Shown: piece by piece, positions 38,816 to 50,914 of the stretch | Position numbering within the stretch: the stretch's first letter is position 1 | Layout: each line of letters opens with the position of its first letter | NCBI GenBank assembly: GCA_001179505.1 | Contig: CDMY01000964.1 | Span: 139,877 to 203,876 of the forward strand | Direction of reading: 5' to 3' | Length of the DNA: 64,000 nt | From: Vitrella brassicaformis | Lineage: Eukaryota > Sar > Vitrellaceae | Position numbers and translations under genes: made by a program | Notes under the pieces: model-generated | Database searches by the model: none | What the model saw: the letters and a program-made list of their open reading frames with translations, nothing else | Told to the model about the DNA's origin: nothing

Positions 38816-40915
38816 ATGGACGACGATGAGTGGGATGGTGGGGACACTGCTGGTGGCGTAGAGTCGGATTTGTCGCGAGCGACGCTGGCGGGCCGCAACT
38901 GGCGACAAATGGACCACCTCAAGGGCAAGGAGGTCTTCGTAGGTACGCAGGTGATCAAATGGATGGGTGGATGGATGGATGGATGGATCCATCACACACG
39001 CAGCAGGGCGGAAAGCAACCACACCATCCACACGCACACAGCTGGACGGGGTGTGCTGGTGTGCGCATCCATCCATCAGGTGTGGATGAGGCGGGCAGGG
39101 GTCCTGTGTTGGGTCCGATGGTGTACTCGGCGTTCTTCTGCCTCACAGGCAGCGAGCAGCGCCTCAAAGACCTCAGAGTAGATGGTACGCTACGCTATCC
39201 ACATCGATCACATTGGATGGATGCAATTGGGTGGATGCATCTGTGTACTCTACGTGTCTGTCTGTGTGCCTATAGATTCCAAGAAGCTGACAGAGGCGGA
39301 CCGTGAGCGCATATTTGGGGAGTTCCACACAGACGATATGCAGCACCACCACTGCGGGTGGGTGCGGCACACAAGACGCGGCCATTCCTGTGTATCTGTG
39401 TGTGTGTGTGTGTGTGTGTGAATGGGTTGTGTCGTGTTGCTATGTACCATGCGGTGCAGGTGGCTCGTCCGCCCACTGTGGCCGCAATATCTGAGCGCCA
39501 AACAGCTGTCCAAAACGTATGTACCACCGAGAAACGAAACACACACATGGATGGATGGAGAAAGGGCTCTGTGTGGGTGTGGGTGTGGGTGTGTATACTA
39601 CCTGCAGGTGTCACATGAACTTGAATGAGTTGTCCAAGGGCACCGTGATGGACATGCTGCAGGAGGCACTCGACGCCGGACTGGAGATCAAACACGTAAC
39701 GTACACACGCACTCGTCAAGTACGGCCATGGCCGACCCGACCCGGACACAATGGATGGATGGATGAATGGATGGATGGATGTGCGTCTGTCTGTCTGTCT
39801 GTCTGTGTGCAGGTGTATGTTGACACGGTGGGCCATGCGGTAGCGTACCAGAAGCAGCTCACCGCCAGGTTCCCGTCTCTGCACGGAAATATCACGGTAG
39901 GTACACACGCAGAGAAGAGAGAGGCCACGCCACAGACACATCCGTTTGCCTTTCTTGCCACCCACTCACTCTTTGGTGCATTCATGTCATGGATCGGACG
40001 CCTGCAGGTGACCGACAAGGCCGACTCAAAATATGTGGTGGTCGGTGCTGCGTCCATCGCTGCCAAGGTGCGCGTGTGTGAGGGTGTGTGGGTGTGGCCG
40101 GCCACATGCCATGCCTCCTCACGCGCACATTACTACCCCCAATGCCACACAGGTGTCTCGCGATCTGCTACTGCGCCATTGGGTGCCGGAGGAGCCTTCC
40201 AAGCGAGACGGGGACGGTGAGTATGGCTCTGGCTACCCTGGGGACAGCACCACCAAACAGTGGCTGCAGGACAACTACCACCCGGTGCGCGTGCGCTTTG
40301 GTGTGTGTGTGGGTGGGGGGAGGGATGGATGGATGTGTGTGTGGATGTGTGTGTGTTTAGGTGTTCGGCTTCCCCAGCCTGGCGCGTTTCTCATGGGGCA
40401 CGGTGCAGAAGCTGCTGGAGGACAACAACGGCCCCGCACTTGAATGGTCCATCCCACCCACCCACCACCCCTCGTGTGTGTGTGTGTGTGTCCATCTCTC
40501 TCTCTCTCTCTCTCCGTATGTGTGTGTGTGTGTGTGTGTAGGTGTGACGACCAGGATGATGAAGACCCCTCCCAGACACACATGACGCAGTTCCTCATAT
40601 CCGCACCGCAGGACAAGAAGAACACAAGCCAGACCAAGAAGGGGCCCAAGAGGGGTCCCAGGGGTGGGGGAGAGGTGATGAAGCGCAGCGGGTTCTTCAC
40701 TGCACGGCACATGAGCATCGTTACAGACAGTGAGTGGTGAGGGGTATATGGGTGCTGGCTGCATGGCATGTGGGCTGGGCTGCCTGGGGTGGGTGGATGG
40801 CAACACATACATCTAGATAATGAATCGGAGGCCGGCGTGTCGGTGGGCTGGTGTAGGCTCATTTGGTCTCACAGCGTTGATGAGGCCAAATGACACACAG
40901 AGAGACAGACAATGA
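38816..40915 (+). CDS. RNASEH2A: Ribonuclease H2 subunit A
   Basis: Eleven exons on the plus strand from ATG 38816. All type-2 RNase H active-site elements are present: GVDEAGRGPVLGPMVYSAFF (two acidic residues), DDSKKLTEADRE, LNELSKGTVMDML, the third acid in VYVDTVGHA, and TDKADSKYVVVGAASIAAKVSRD with the fourth acid. SGYPGDSTTKQWL and FGFPSLARFSWGTV are typical of the eukaryotic catalytic subunit. It hydrolyses the RNA strand of RNA/DNA hybrids and nicks 5' of single ribonucleotides in DNA, normally with subunits B and C. A basic Lys/Arg/Pro stretch (KKGPKRGPRGGG) near the end may be a nuclear signal. The final exon is very short and ends at TGA 40913-40915. Confidence 0.93.
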
Positions 40916-41552
40916 CACACACACAGACACACAGACACACAGACAGACAGACAGCTGTGCACGCACACACAAACACGCATTCACTCACGGACGAGTCCAT
41001 CCCTTCGCACGTCACAAGTGACGTACTGCTCCACACGGCGAGGCTGACCATGCAATGCACTCACCTCACCGCTGATCAAGATGACAGACAGCACGAGTCC
41101 ATTCACTGGCCCCTCCAGCTCACTGACCAGCAGCCGCCTTACTCCTTTATCCATGAGACACACACAGTCGGTACACACAGATTCTCTCCTTCTCTACACT
41201 ACACTAGGCAGCCATCTGCTCAAGGGCGGGAGGGGCAAAAACACCTGAGGTCTCTCCCTCCGTCATCCATTTACCCTGGGTGTGGCTGCTGTTGTGTTGT
41301 GTGGTGTGTGGTGCCAGGCCGCGTGACGCCCCTGTTGTCCGTGTGCAGGACCCTCCGCCATGAGCAAGACACATGGGAGACCCAGCACTCCGGCCAGAGG
41401 CGTGACACACAGCACAGCACAGCACTCCAGCGGCAGCAGCCAACACTGGTGTGTCCCGCCACCTCATCAGCCATGGGTCTACACGCCATCCCCCATCTAG
41501 CTATAGCTATATGCCAGCCAGCCAGCCAGCCATCTGTCTGTCTGTCTGTCTA
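40916..41552. other. Convergent intergenic spacer
   Basis: Lies between RNase H2A and the MATH-BTB gene. It holds ACAGACAG repeats (about 40905-40955) and a few open frames, the best a short hydrophobic minus-strand one (about 41150-41060, GPVNGLVLSVILISG) followed by a GTGAGT. No partner exon was found, so I do not call a gene. Confidence 0.4.
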
Positions 41553-44395
41553 CTATGATTGTGTGGCCACCGGCTGCTTGGTGAACTGTGTGGCGAGTAT
41601 GTGCATGAGGTCCTTGAGCAGCGTTGGGTGCCGGTCCAGCTTGCTGAAGCCCTCCGTCTTGGACACAGCACGGTAGTGCTTGGCAGCGAACCGAAGACCT
41701 GCACGCCACGGCACGGGAGGGACACGCACAGTCGTCTCTCCCGCTACGCCCCTCTCTCTCTCTCTGTGTGTGTGTACATTGTTTCTTGAGGGTTTCTGTG
41801 CCGTGTAGCGACGCCTCTATGAGCAGGTGTGCGACGTTCTGCACAGACAACTCCTGCACCAACGCCTCGCCGCAACGCTCACGCAAACCCTGCAGACACA
41901 TCGACCCCCACCACCACACACACACAGACGACACACGACACACAGAGATACAGAGGAAGCGTGTGTCTTGTGTGTGTGTTTTGTGTGTACGTGTATATTG
42001 AATCTATTGGCGGCTTTGAGGATGTCGACTACGGTGGCGTGGGGGAACGGACTGGCCTCCAACTCCTTGCAACTGACACACATCACCACACATCACCACA
42101 CCAACACATATCACTCCATCCATCCACCCCCCATCCCTCTCGCCCTCTCACCTATCGCAGTAGATGTATCTCAGAAGGACTTTGAGGATGTTCGGGCTGA
42201 CGTCGCTCACAACCAGCCGCTGCTGCTGCTGGGAAGGCACCTCACCGCCCACACCCACACCAACCTGCCCACCACCACCACCAGCACTGCTAGCAGCAGC
42301 AGCTGCTGCTGCTGCAGCAGCCGCTATGCCCTCAGTTGACGACTGTGAGGTGGATGCCCGCAGCGCCGACAACATGTTGCGAAACACCTGACACACACAG
42401 ACGGACGGACGGACGGACGGACGGACGGATGGATGGATGGACAGGCAGACCTGCCTCTCTGGGTGTGCATTTGCCCCCACACACATACCGTCGATCTGGC
42501 GGCGAGAATGCACCGGTGCGCGGGGATGTCCTCGTTGTTGCAAACCAACACCACATCTGCCACACACACAACACACAACACACCGACAGGCGCAATACAT
42601 ACCAGCCATCCCTCCGCACACACACACCCAACTCTCGCTCACCAGAGTGCATGGTGCTTCCCGTGTCGATGAGGCTCCCCAAATCGTTGCCGAGCGCCTT
42701 GCCCTGCACGCCGCCGGCCATGTCGCTACACGCCTTTGCCAGCGCCCTTGGCTCCTCGTGTTCGCTCTGTGGTATGGTGCGCATCTCGCAGTAGATGGTC
42801 ATGCGGTCGTTGAACAAGACGTCGTCCAGCTGGTCGGCTGACAGAAACTCAGAGAAGCCACGGTTGGACTCTGCAGATACATGGATGGATGGATGGATGG
42901 ATGGGGGACAAGGGAGGAGGGAGTGTGTTGTGTGATGGGGCTTGCCTTTGCCCTCCTGGTGCGAGAACTTGCGAACGCGGGTCTGCATCATGGTCGAGTC
43001 AACTGACAATGCACCCACCACACAGACACACACACAGAGAGAGAGAGATGCATGCATCACCCTATCTACGCCACCCTCCCTCTCCCTCCCTCCCTCTCTC
43101 ACTCTCATTCTGGTCGTTGTCGAGGCAGGCGAAGTGAGCACTGGCGACCACCTCCACCTCCTGCGGCGACACCAAATGGCAGAACAGGCTCACCGGCCGC
43201 TCCTCGTTGTTGGCCGGAGGCGGTGGCTGCCCCCCTGCCCCTCCTAGATGCATCAACCAACCAAAACGAAGATATCCCCAATACGAGAGAAGCTTGCTTT
43301 GCTTGCCTGCTGCGTTGGCGTCCTGTCGGTCCTCGCCCGCCGGCCACAGACAGAGGCGCCACCGGCCCGTCATCTGGTCGCTCCCGAAGGGCGGCGAGAA
43401 CACACGATTGTCGTCTCCAACTGACACACACATGACAGACACACGGCAGACAGACAGACAGAGGGACACGTGTATGTGTGTGTGTATGTGTGTGGGGGGG
43501 GCGTGGGGGAAACGGGGGAGAGGGTACTGACTTTGCTCTGCCATTGCTCGCGCCCTGAGGATGCTGCACCGTTGACGTGCGACGAAAAGGGATGGATGGA
43601 TGGATGGATGGATGGATGTAGGCACATAGGCACAAAGGCACATGGGATGCACAGACACACATACTCGTTCGTATACTCACTCACCTGAAGTTGCGGATCT
43701 CCCAGGTGTACTTGAGAATGACCTCCTTGGTCTCCGTCACCTGAACGAAAGAACGAACGAACGCACCAACGCACCAACGCCAAGAATGCATCCACTCCAC
43801 GTCACGTACGAATGCATGGGGGTGCGCTGCGCGCGTGTGTGTGTTGTCCCGTGCTGTGGGTGTTTAGCTTACGCAGTCGGTGACCTTCCTCTTCTTGACC
43901 GGCGGCACCTCCGTACCTACACACCACAAAAGCCAAAGGATTGTCATGCCAAAGGATGGGATGCCATGCATGTGGCCCACCCAGTGGATGCCTGACCTTG
44001 GCCCTGCGGTGTGCCGTTGGGCGTGCCGCCGGCGCTGTTGGTGACGCCCACGCTGCTGATCTCCATGGGAGTGCTCATCCTTCTGTTCTGTGTCTGCTGG
44101 ATCTTCCTACGCCTACTGTGCGTGTAGCTGTGCGCTGTTGTTATTCCCTTCCTCCCAAATGCTATCGATCGAGCCAGCACGCTACACGGACAGGCACACA
44201 GCGCGCCGCTGACACACGCACTCACTTACCCTCCTCGGAAAACGATGCGAGATCAGGGACAAGCTCGCTTGTTTGTGAGGATTCCCTGAAACCGCTGCTG
44301 TGAGGATTCAGCGGGCGCTTTCCGAGGGCGTGAAGTGGTGTAGGAGGCGAGGCGAAGGCGTTTTCAGCTGTGATCTGCTCACTCATCGACCGCAT
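41553..44395 (-). CDS. MATH-BTB (SPOP/BPM-like) cullin-3 adaptor
   Basis: Fourteen exons on the minus strand from ATG 44395 to TAG 41553. An N-terminal tail ends in PPVKKRKV, a classical basic nuclear signal. The MATH domain starts YTWEIRNFSILR, followed by VFSPPFG and GRWRLCLWPAG, then SLFCHLVSPQEVEVVASAHF. The BTB domain follows with DVVLVCNNEDIPAHRCILAARST and VFRNMLSALRAS, interrupted by a low-complexity insert of about 11 Ala and a Gly-rich run (about 42230-42330), then ILKVLLRYIYCD and a BACK-like end (VVDILKAANRF, LRERCGEALVQEL, NVAHLLIEASL). Such proteins present substrates to CUL3 ubiquitin ligases. Two introns (donors near 43312 and 42945) appear to use GC donors (AG|GCAAGC). The gene is head-to-head with TRIP4, 73 bp apart. 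Confidence 0.88.
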
Positions 44396-44468
44396 CTAGA
44401 CACGCGCTGACCCTCAGTCAGCAACACTCTGCAGAAGAAGGAGCCGCAGGCTGACAGACAAGAAAGAA

Positions 44469-47225
44469 ATGGCGAAAGAGGTGCAGACGATGCACCAGTG
44501 GATGACAGCGGAGCTGGGCCGCATAATCGGTAACACAGACACAGCTCAGACAGAACAGACAGACAGACAGACAGACAGACAGGCAGGCAGACAGACACAG
44601 AGAGGGAGGGAGGGAGGCAGACACAGAGAGGGAGGGAGGCTGGGCATGAATGCATTAATTCATTGACACGCACAAGAAGCAGACTGAGTGTGCGTCTGTG
44701 TGTCGGGACGCCCTGTGGGGTGTATGTGTCTGTGTGTTTGTGTCATGGTACCCATGTAATATCATCAGGTGTCGCCGACGAGATGGTGGTAGAGAACGTG
44801 GCCACGTACACGAATGAGGCCGAGCTGCGCGACTTCCTCGAGGCCTTCACAGAGGAGGGACACGCACGCACCGAGATCGCCGCCTTCGTCAAGGAGCTCT
44901 TCAGACGGAAGAGAAGGACACCGCCAGCCGGTCAACAGAACGGGAGTGTGCCTGGTGAGAAGAGAGAGGGAAACAAGAGAGAAGACGTGACGGACGTGAG
45001 AATGAATCTTCTCTGTCTGCGTGTGGATGTATGTGCCCTTGTCAGCCCCGCCACCCCCACCCCCCGCAGCAGCAGCAGCAGCAGCAGCAGAGGGCCCGGT
45101 CCCTCCACCATCAGCGCCATCAGTGCACCAGACGGTAAACTATCCCAGCGGCTTCGTCCCTCCCCCTTCCAAGAAACCCCCGCCAAATGTGCTGCCCTCC
45201 GACGACCATGACCACCCCCAGCTGCCCGTTTCTCCCACAACGCACCCCTCCAAACAGCACAAGAAGGGCAAGAAGATCATGCAGTCCGCTATCGGCCATG
45301 ACTCATCCGCCATCGCGACAGAGAGGACACAGAGAAAGGGCAAAGCCGGCGGGGGCGGTGCTGATCAGCAGCGGCTGATGTGCGACTGCCAGGCGCGGGA
45401 GCACGAGCTGGTGGGCAACTGTCTGGCGTGCGGCAAGATCGTGTGTGCGCAGGAGGGGCCGGGTGTGTGTCTGTTTTGTGGGAGGTATGAGGTGCGCGGG
45501 AAGGGCCTGGTGGGGAAGTATCTCACGACTGGCACTAGTGACGGTGGTGGGGGTGGTGGGGGCGATATGGCGCCTGGCGATGCGGATCTGTATGATGGGC
45601 GGAGCGGTGAGGAGAGGGACAAGATCGACAAGGCCATCAAACTCAGAGACCAAATCATGGAACAAGGTCCGTGGGGCGGGGCGGTAGGGGGGTGGGATGC
45701 ACACACATGCAAGATGGTCTGTTTGTCTCTCTCTCTCTCTCTCTCTGCGTTTCCGTGTGTGTGTCCAGCGCGCAACAAGTCGGTGTTGACAAAAGTGTAC
45801 GACGACCAGAGTGACTGGTACAGCGCCGCCAACGACCCATGGCTCACGCGCGAGCAAAGGCTCAAGGCCATACAGAAACAAAAAGAGCTCGAAGACCGAA
45901 AACGACAAGAGCAACGTAACCAACACCCCCCTCCCCCCAACACACACACACACACACACACACTTTGTCCCCATGTGTGTCTGCAGGGAGGGTCAACGTC
46001 AACTTCGATTTCGCCGGGCGCCGCATCACAGAGGCCGACTCCACCATCGAGCAGGACAACAAGGCCGCCCTGGACGCCTTTGACGATGAAGTCCGCCAGC
46101 CGCAGTCCTCCTCTGCCAACCAGAGGATCAAGGCGGTCTACGAGCAGCTTGAGGAGGACCGGCGGCTGTTCATGGAGACGCTGCAGTCGCGGATGAGGGC
46201 CTTTAACACTGGCACCTGGGTGGAGAGGGAGGGGAGGGAGGGGGAGGCGGAGGGGGGGAGGAAAATGAGATATGGGGGAGTCGAGACACGGACCGATGTC
46301 GAGGTCAGCAGCTTTAGAATACACCTTCAGACGTACACGCACATACTCTCTCTCTGTGTGTGTGTGTGTGTGTGTGTCTGCAGGAGATGCTTGACGAGCT
46401 GGACGTTGCACGCCGCGAGAGGGCAGCAGAGGAGGCAGCAGCGGCAGCGGCAGAGGCAGCAGAAGCAGAGGCAAGACAGCGCCAGCTCGACCAACACCAC
46501 GAGCAGCAAGAGGCAGAATCCGCCCTCTCCGCAGCACCACCAAGCCGCTACACAGACGTCACTGACCGGGGCGTGTGTCTGTCGATGCACCAGCCGTGGG
46601 CCTCTCTGCTTGTGGCCGGCTTCAAGCGAGTCGAGGGACGGTCATGGCCCACAGAGCACAGAGGCAGGCTGTGGGTCCACGCCACGGTCAAGGATCCGCT
46701 CCCGGCGCTCACAGAGCAGCTGCTGGCCCACTACAGCGACATGTATGGCGGGAACCACGCCCCATTGCCAAGCAGCTTCCCCACGGGCATGGTGCTTGGG
46801 TGTGTCGATCTGGAAGAGTGCATTACACAGGTGGGTGGGTCAGTGTAGTGTGTGTTGATGCGGGTCGATGAGTTGGTGTGTGTGTGTTTGTTAGGAAGAG
46901 TGGCAGATTCGTTTGGCGGCTGATCCTTCTCTGCCGAGGGAGGAGAATGAGAGCGCGTTCCTCTTTGTGTGCAGCAACCCCAGACAGCTGCTCATTCCAC
47001 ATCGCGTAAGTGGGTGGGGTGGTGGTGGGGCGACCATCCATCCATCCATCCATCCATCCACACATAGACAGACACAGGGCTGTGACGCGTTAATATGTAC
47101 AGATGTCCGGCGACCACAAGCTATGGAAGCTGCCGCAAGACAAGCTCAAGCACCTGCAGAAGGCTCTCAGGCCAGTCAAGTGGCCACCACCCCTCCCACC
47201 TTCTGATAATAATGCCCCCACCCCC
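44469..47225 (+). CDS. TRIP4: TRIP4/ASC-1: zinc finger plus ASCH domain
   Basis: Eight exons before the assembly gap. Exons 1-2 give a helical N-terminal domain like that of human TRIP4 (WMTAELGRIIGVADEMV, ELRDFLEAFTEEG, FVKELF). A Pro/Ala linker is followed by the C2HC5 zinc finger CDCQAREHELVGNCLACGKIVC...CLFCG, helical NDPWLTREQRLKAIQ and VNFDFAGRR segments, then the ASCH domain CLSMHQPWASLLVAGFKRVEGR, GRLWVHAT and MVLGCVDLEEC. The exon just before the gap begins with GDHKLWKL, the point at which TRIP4 proteins usually near their end. TRIP4 is a subunit of the ASC-1 complex (with ASCC1-3), acting in transcription coactivation and in splitting collided ribosomes. The 3' end lies in the N run, so whether it stops or continues into the AlkB region is unresolved. 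Confidence 0.88.
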
Positions 47226-47525
47226 NNNNNNNNNNNNNNNNNNNNNNNNNNNNNNNNNNNNNNNNNNNNNNNNNNNNNNNNNNNNNNNNNNNNNNNNNNN
47301 NNNNNNNNNNNNNNNNNNNNNNNNNNNNNNNNNNNNNNNNNNNNNNNNNNNNNNNNNNNNNNNNNNNNNNNNNNNNNNNNNNNNNNNNNNNNNNNNNNNN
47401 NNNNNNNNNNNNNNNNNNNNNNNNNNNNNNNNNNNNNNNNNNNNNNNNNNNNNNNNNNNNNNNNNNNNNNNNNNNNNNNNNNNNNNNNNNNNNNNNNNNN
47501 NNNNNNNNNNNNNNNNNNNNNNNNN
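47226..47525. other. Assembly gap (300 N)
   Basis: Exactly 300 N, most likely a placeholder. It is flanked on both sides by Pro-rich, C-rich coding-like sequence, so a C-rich low-complexity stretch probably caused the gap. Confidence 0.98.
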
Positions 47526-48795
47526 ACCCCCTCCCCGCCCACACACAACGGCCTCACCACAGAGATGGCCCAGAACGGCCCACACGAGCCAGATGACGCA
47601 TCGCCACGAGAGAGGGAGAGGCGGGGCGGTCGTCTGCAGCTGGTCAAGGAGCCATTTGAGCGGGTTGCCGTCGGTTTTGACCTCTGGCCGACGGGTGAAG
47701 GTGCTGAGGATGGTAGTGGTAGTGGGGGTGGCGGAGGTGAGAAGCGGATGGTGCAGGTGGGCAAGACCAAGTTCGCCAAAGGCGACACCGATGACGGGGT
47801 ACGTCAGGGCACGCCACACACACCCGAACACGCACACACGAACCCAGTGCGTGTCCATCATATGTGTGTGCATGCTGCAGCTAGTCGTGTTGCGTGACGG
47901 GATGGTGCTGCTTCGCGAGTACATGGACCTCCCCACTCAGCAGAGGATCATTGACACGGTGCGGGAGATGGGCGTCGGCAAGGGCGGCTTCTACACACCC
48001 ACTTACGAGGCCAAGAAGCAGGGCGACCAAAAGGTCTGTCGACCCTTCCCCCCGAACACCCGCAGCCACCCACATACCCCTTTCTCTCTCCGCGTGTGTG
48101 CAGTCGTCATTACACTTGCGGATGTTGTGTCTTGGCAAGCACTGGAACGCCCAGGAGCGTCGGTACGAGACGGAGCGGACAGACGTGGATGGGCTGCCGG
48201 TGCACGAGCTGCCAGCCGTCCTCAAGGACCTCTACGCGCCTGTCATCAAGGAGACCATTGACAAGCTCAAGAGGTGACTGACTTGTCGACACCCCGGACC
48301 ACATATGGTCGTGTGTGCATGTGTATGTGTGTAGGAACAAGAGTCGGTCCAAGTATGCGTGTGGGTCGTTGATAAAGGTGCCGGTCGTCCCGCCTGACAT
48401 CGCCCTGTGCAACTTCTACTCACACGGCGGCCGGCTGGGGCTGCACCAAGACCAAGAGGAGAGCGAGGAGTCAAAACGACTCGGTACACACATGGCAAAC
48501 ACACCCACCCATACACCCTTCCAACATCTATGCGCCTCTCTCTCCATCAGGCTGCCCGGTCGTCTCTCTGTCCATCGGTGACTCGTGCGACTTCTTCTAC
48601 TGCGAGAGCCGCCCGTCAGATGACATGTTTGGGGCGAAGGAGCAGCGTGTTCGCCTCAACTCGGGAGATTTGCTTATCTTCGGCGGCGCGTCGAGGATGA
48701 TCTACCACGCGGTTGGGCAGATCCACGCGCACTCGGCGCCGTTTGGGCTGAGAATGAGGGAGGGGAGGCTCAATGTGACGCTGAGGAAGTACTGA
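47526..48795 (+). CDS. AlkB-like 2-oxoglutarate/Fe(II) dioxygenase (plant ALKBH1-like clade)
   Basis: Five exons after the gap; the 5' end is missing or fused to TRIP4. Family marks: LRDGMVLLREYMDLPTQQ, GKGGFYTP, LRMLCLGKHWN, then the jelly-roll core with DIALCNFYSHGGRLGLHQD (Fe-binding H-x-D), GCPVVSLSIGDSCDFFY, LNSGDLLIFGG, distal Fe-binding His in IYHAVGQI, and the 2-oxoglutarate-binding Arg in GRLNVTLRKY at the C-terminus. AlkB enzymes oxidatively remove methyl groups from DNA, RNA or protein; the substrate of this plant-type clade is not settled. An internal Met near 47564 could be a start if it is a separate gene. Stop TGA 48793-48795. Confidence 0.87.
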
Positions 48796-49337
48796 GGGAG
48801 AGAGGGTGTGATGTGATGGTGTGATGTGGGTGGCAACTTTATCATTCGTGAGTGAACGAATTAATTCAATGGCAAGAGTACGCCCATATCATATAGATGT
48901 CACGCACGCACCCACGCACAGAGAGGTAGATCGATCGCGTTTCGAAGCCAAACGTCCCCGTGTGCCCTCTGACCGGCAGGCATGAGCGCACTGTCAGATG
49001 CCGCTCACAACAAACATCACGCGACAGACACCCACAACAAATAGAGAAGAGACCTACGAGACAGACACCAACAGGCAATGTGGCCACCACGTCAACATGG
49101 TCGGTCGCGTCTCTTGCACACCGTCCCGTCCACGAAAAACACAGCTGCCGGCCTGTCTGGGCTGGCTTGTACGACAAACGCACCCAACCGATGACATCCC
49201 AACAGACAGACAGACAGGCCGCAGCAAAAATAGCAGTACAGCAGCAAAGCAAAGCAGGAAGAATGTGTGCGCCGACTATGCGCTTGGATAAAACACACCA
49301 ACACATATAGATATACTTCCGCAGAACACGCGGATGG
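48796..49337. other. Convergent intergenic spacer
   Basis: Between the AlkB stop and the stop of the first RRM-PLAC8 gene. Open frames on both strands lack splice partners or motifs; nothing annotatable. Confidence 0.5.
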
Positions 49338-50773
49338 TCACTTGGTGAAGATCTGCGGCACTGCGGCCGTGTCTGGCCCTGTCGCGACCTGATGGACAGG
49401 GGCAGCCACGCTGGCCGGCTGAGCCTGTCCACGCCTGCTTTCTTGGTACCCGACGACGTGCCTATCACGCACACACACACACACACAAGGCTGAGCCCTC
49501 CGAAAAAGGCGAGCTGTTTGTGTGCCTGCCCACGCCTGTTTTGTCTCTCTGCATGACCTACCGGTATTCCTGCATGGCGCTGCATGGCCAGCACAGCAAG
49601 ACGACGCACCGATCACCGCAGCCGTCGCTCGCCTCGATGTCGTAATGGCTGACAGAAGCGCAGACACACATACACACAGAGTATACTCAGACAGACACGC
49701 AGACCCCCTCACTTGTCTGCGTGTGATGGGCTCACATCTAGCTGACCTTCTGAGCTCCGTCCGATAGCGGCGGTAGATTCTGAACATGCCGATGCCGACA
49801 ACAGGGGGCATTATGCACAGGATCCAGAGTCTCGACAGCTCGTCGGGCGGGGTTAGGCACAAAGCCCAGATGACGAAACCCCAGAAGGCCAGCGGGATGC
49901 CGCACAGCAGCAGCACACCCCACCACAGCGACCTCAGACCCGCACCCGCCATCGCCCGGGCCTACACACGCATTCAGATACGTGCACTCGTAGCATGGTG
50001 TGGTGTGTGTGTGGGGGGTGGGATCATTATACCTTCAGGTAGCCCAGAATGGGTGCGAAGAGCCATCCGACGGTTCCCAGCAAGACATCCGGCATACGGG
50101 AGAAGCAGCTGAACAGACCGACGTTCCACCGACCTACACACACGTCCATCCATCAATCCATCCATCCATTTATCGAGAAAGGCAGGCAGTCCTCGGTACA
50201 TGTGTACCCGTGGGAGTCCGTTGCCCACTGCTCTGTGCCGGTCTGACGGCCCAGTCTTCCGCAGGTGCCGTATATTTGGTGCCTGGGGCTACCTCTCGAA
50301 TGTACAGCTTGTTGCCTTTGAAGACCTGGTTGTTGAGCTCGCGGACGGCACGCTGCGCCTCCTCAGCACTCTCATACTCACACACACTGACACACACACA
50401 CCAATCACATCAGAAGTGTGTGCCCCTCTTTGTCCTGTCTGTCTGTCTGTCTGTCTTGACCATGCTCCGATGGGGCCTTGCTCATATCGCGACCTCAAAA
50501 TCTGCACCCTCGTCGCAGGGCACCTCATGTGTTTCGCAACTTCCTCCTGCGCAGAACGGGGCCATTTGGGAACGGGGTCATGAACAAAGTGCGCAGGTCT
50601 GTCTGTCTGTCTGTCTGTCTGTGTGTCTATACCTGTGTCGCCGTCTTGGGCAGGTGCTGCACGAACACCTTCCTCTCAGCATTCGTGATACCGTCATCGG
50701 CCGTCTCGGCAGCCGCCTCTCTCATGGCACCGATGGTACCGCGGCCGCCGCCCAAGATCTCAGCCAGCTCCAT
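49338..50773 (-). CDS. RRM plus PLAC8-domain membrane protein, copy 1
   Basis: At least seven exons on the minus strand; the start (ATG 50773) is tentative because a 5' exon could exist. The N-terminal part is an RNA recognition motif: KVFVQHLPKTATQEEVAKHM, then VCEYESAEEAQRAVRELNN and KGNKLYIRE. After a Ser/Thr-rich linker comes a PLAC8-like region: RWNVGLFSCF, a hydrophobic exon with two helices (LWWGVLLLCGIPLAFWGFVIW and LWILCIMPPVVGIGMF), and the family end SDGCGDRCVVLLCWPCSAMQEYR, where PLAC8 proteins have a Cys-rich block followed by Q-E-Y/R. PLAC8 proteins sit at membranes and affect cell size and metal tolerance in plants. Splice phases join the RRM and PLAC8 exons in one frame. A tandem partner follows at 51343-52928. 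Confidence 0.72.
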
Positions 50774-50903
50774 CACTGCGGCAGCCTGCGGGTGGAGGTG
50801 GTTCAGAGAGACGATGCGATAGATGTGTCAGAGGTCGAGAAGGCGGTAAGTAAGACGAGAAAGTAAAAGGCAGGAGAGAGAGAGAGTCCCATTCCCATGC
50901 CTG

Positions 50904-50914
50904 TATAGCTCGCA
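50904..50914 (+). promoter_or_regulatory. AGCTCGCA promoter-element candidate
   Basis: ATAGCTCGCAG, one mismatch from the best form, 131 bp upstream of the tentative ATG of RRM-PLAC8 copy 1 and read on the strand opposite to the gene. The rest of 50774-51342 shows no gene. Confidence 0.35.

Noticed and set aside
41040-41180. Short minus-strand hydrophobic ORF (GPVNGLVLSVILISG then GTGAGT)
   Set aside because: Has a plausible donor but no upstream or downstream partner exon and no recognisable family.
32590-43620. GGAT/CCAT and CAGA arrays as CRISPR-like or regulatory repeat arrays
   Set aside because: They are simple tetranucleotide repeats inside introns without unique spacers; the genome is eukaryotic.
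44262-44274. ACAAGCTCGCTTG as another promoter element
   Set aside because: Lies within coding exon 1 of the MATH-BTB gene and lacks the final A of the core.
45365-46543. 392-codon minus-strand ORF
   Set aside because: Exactly antisense to TRIP4 exons with clear zinc finger and ASCH motifs; Leu/Pro/Ser-rich shadow.
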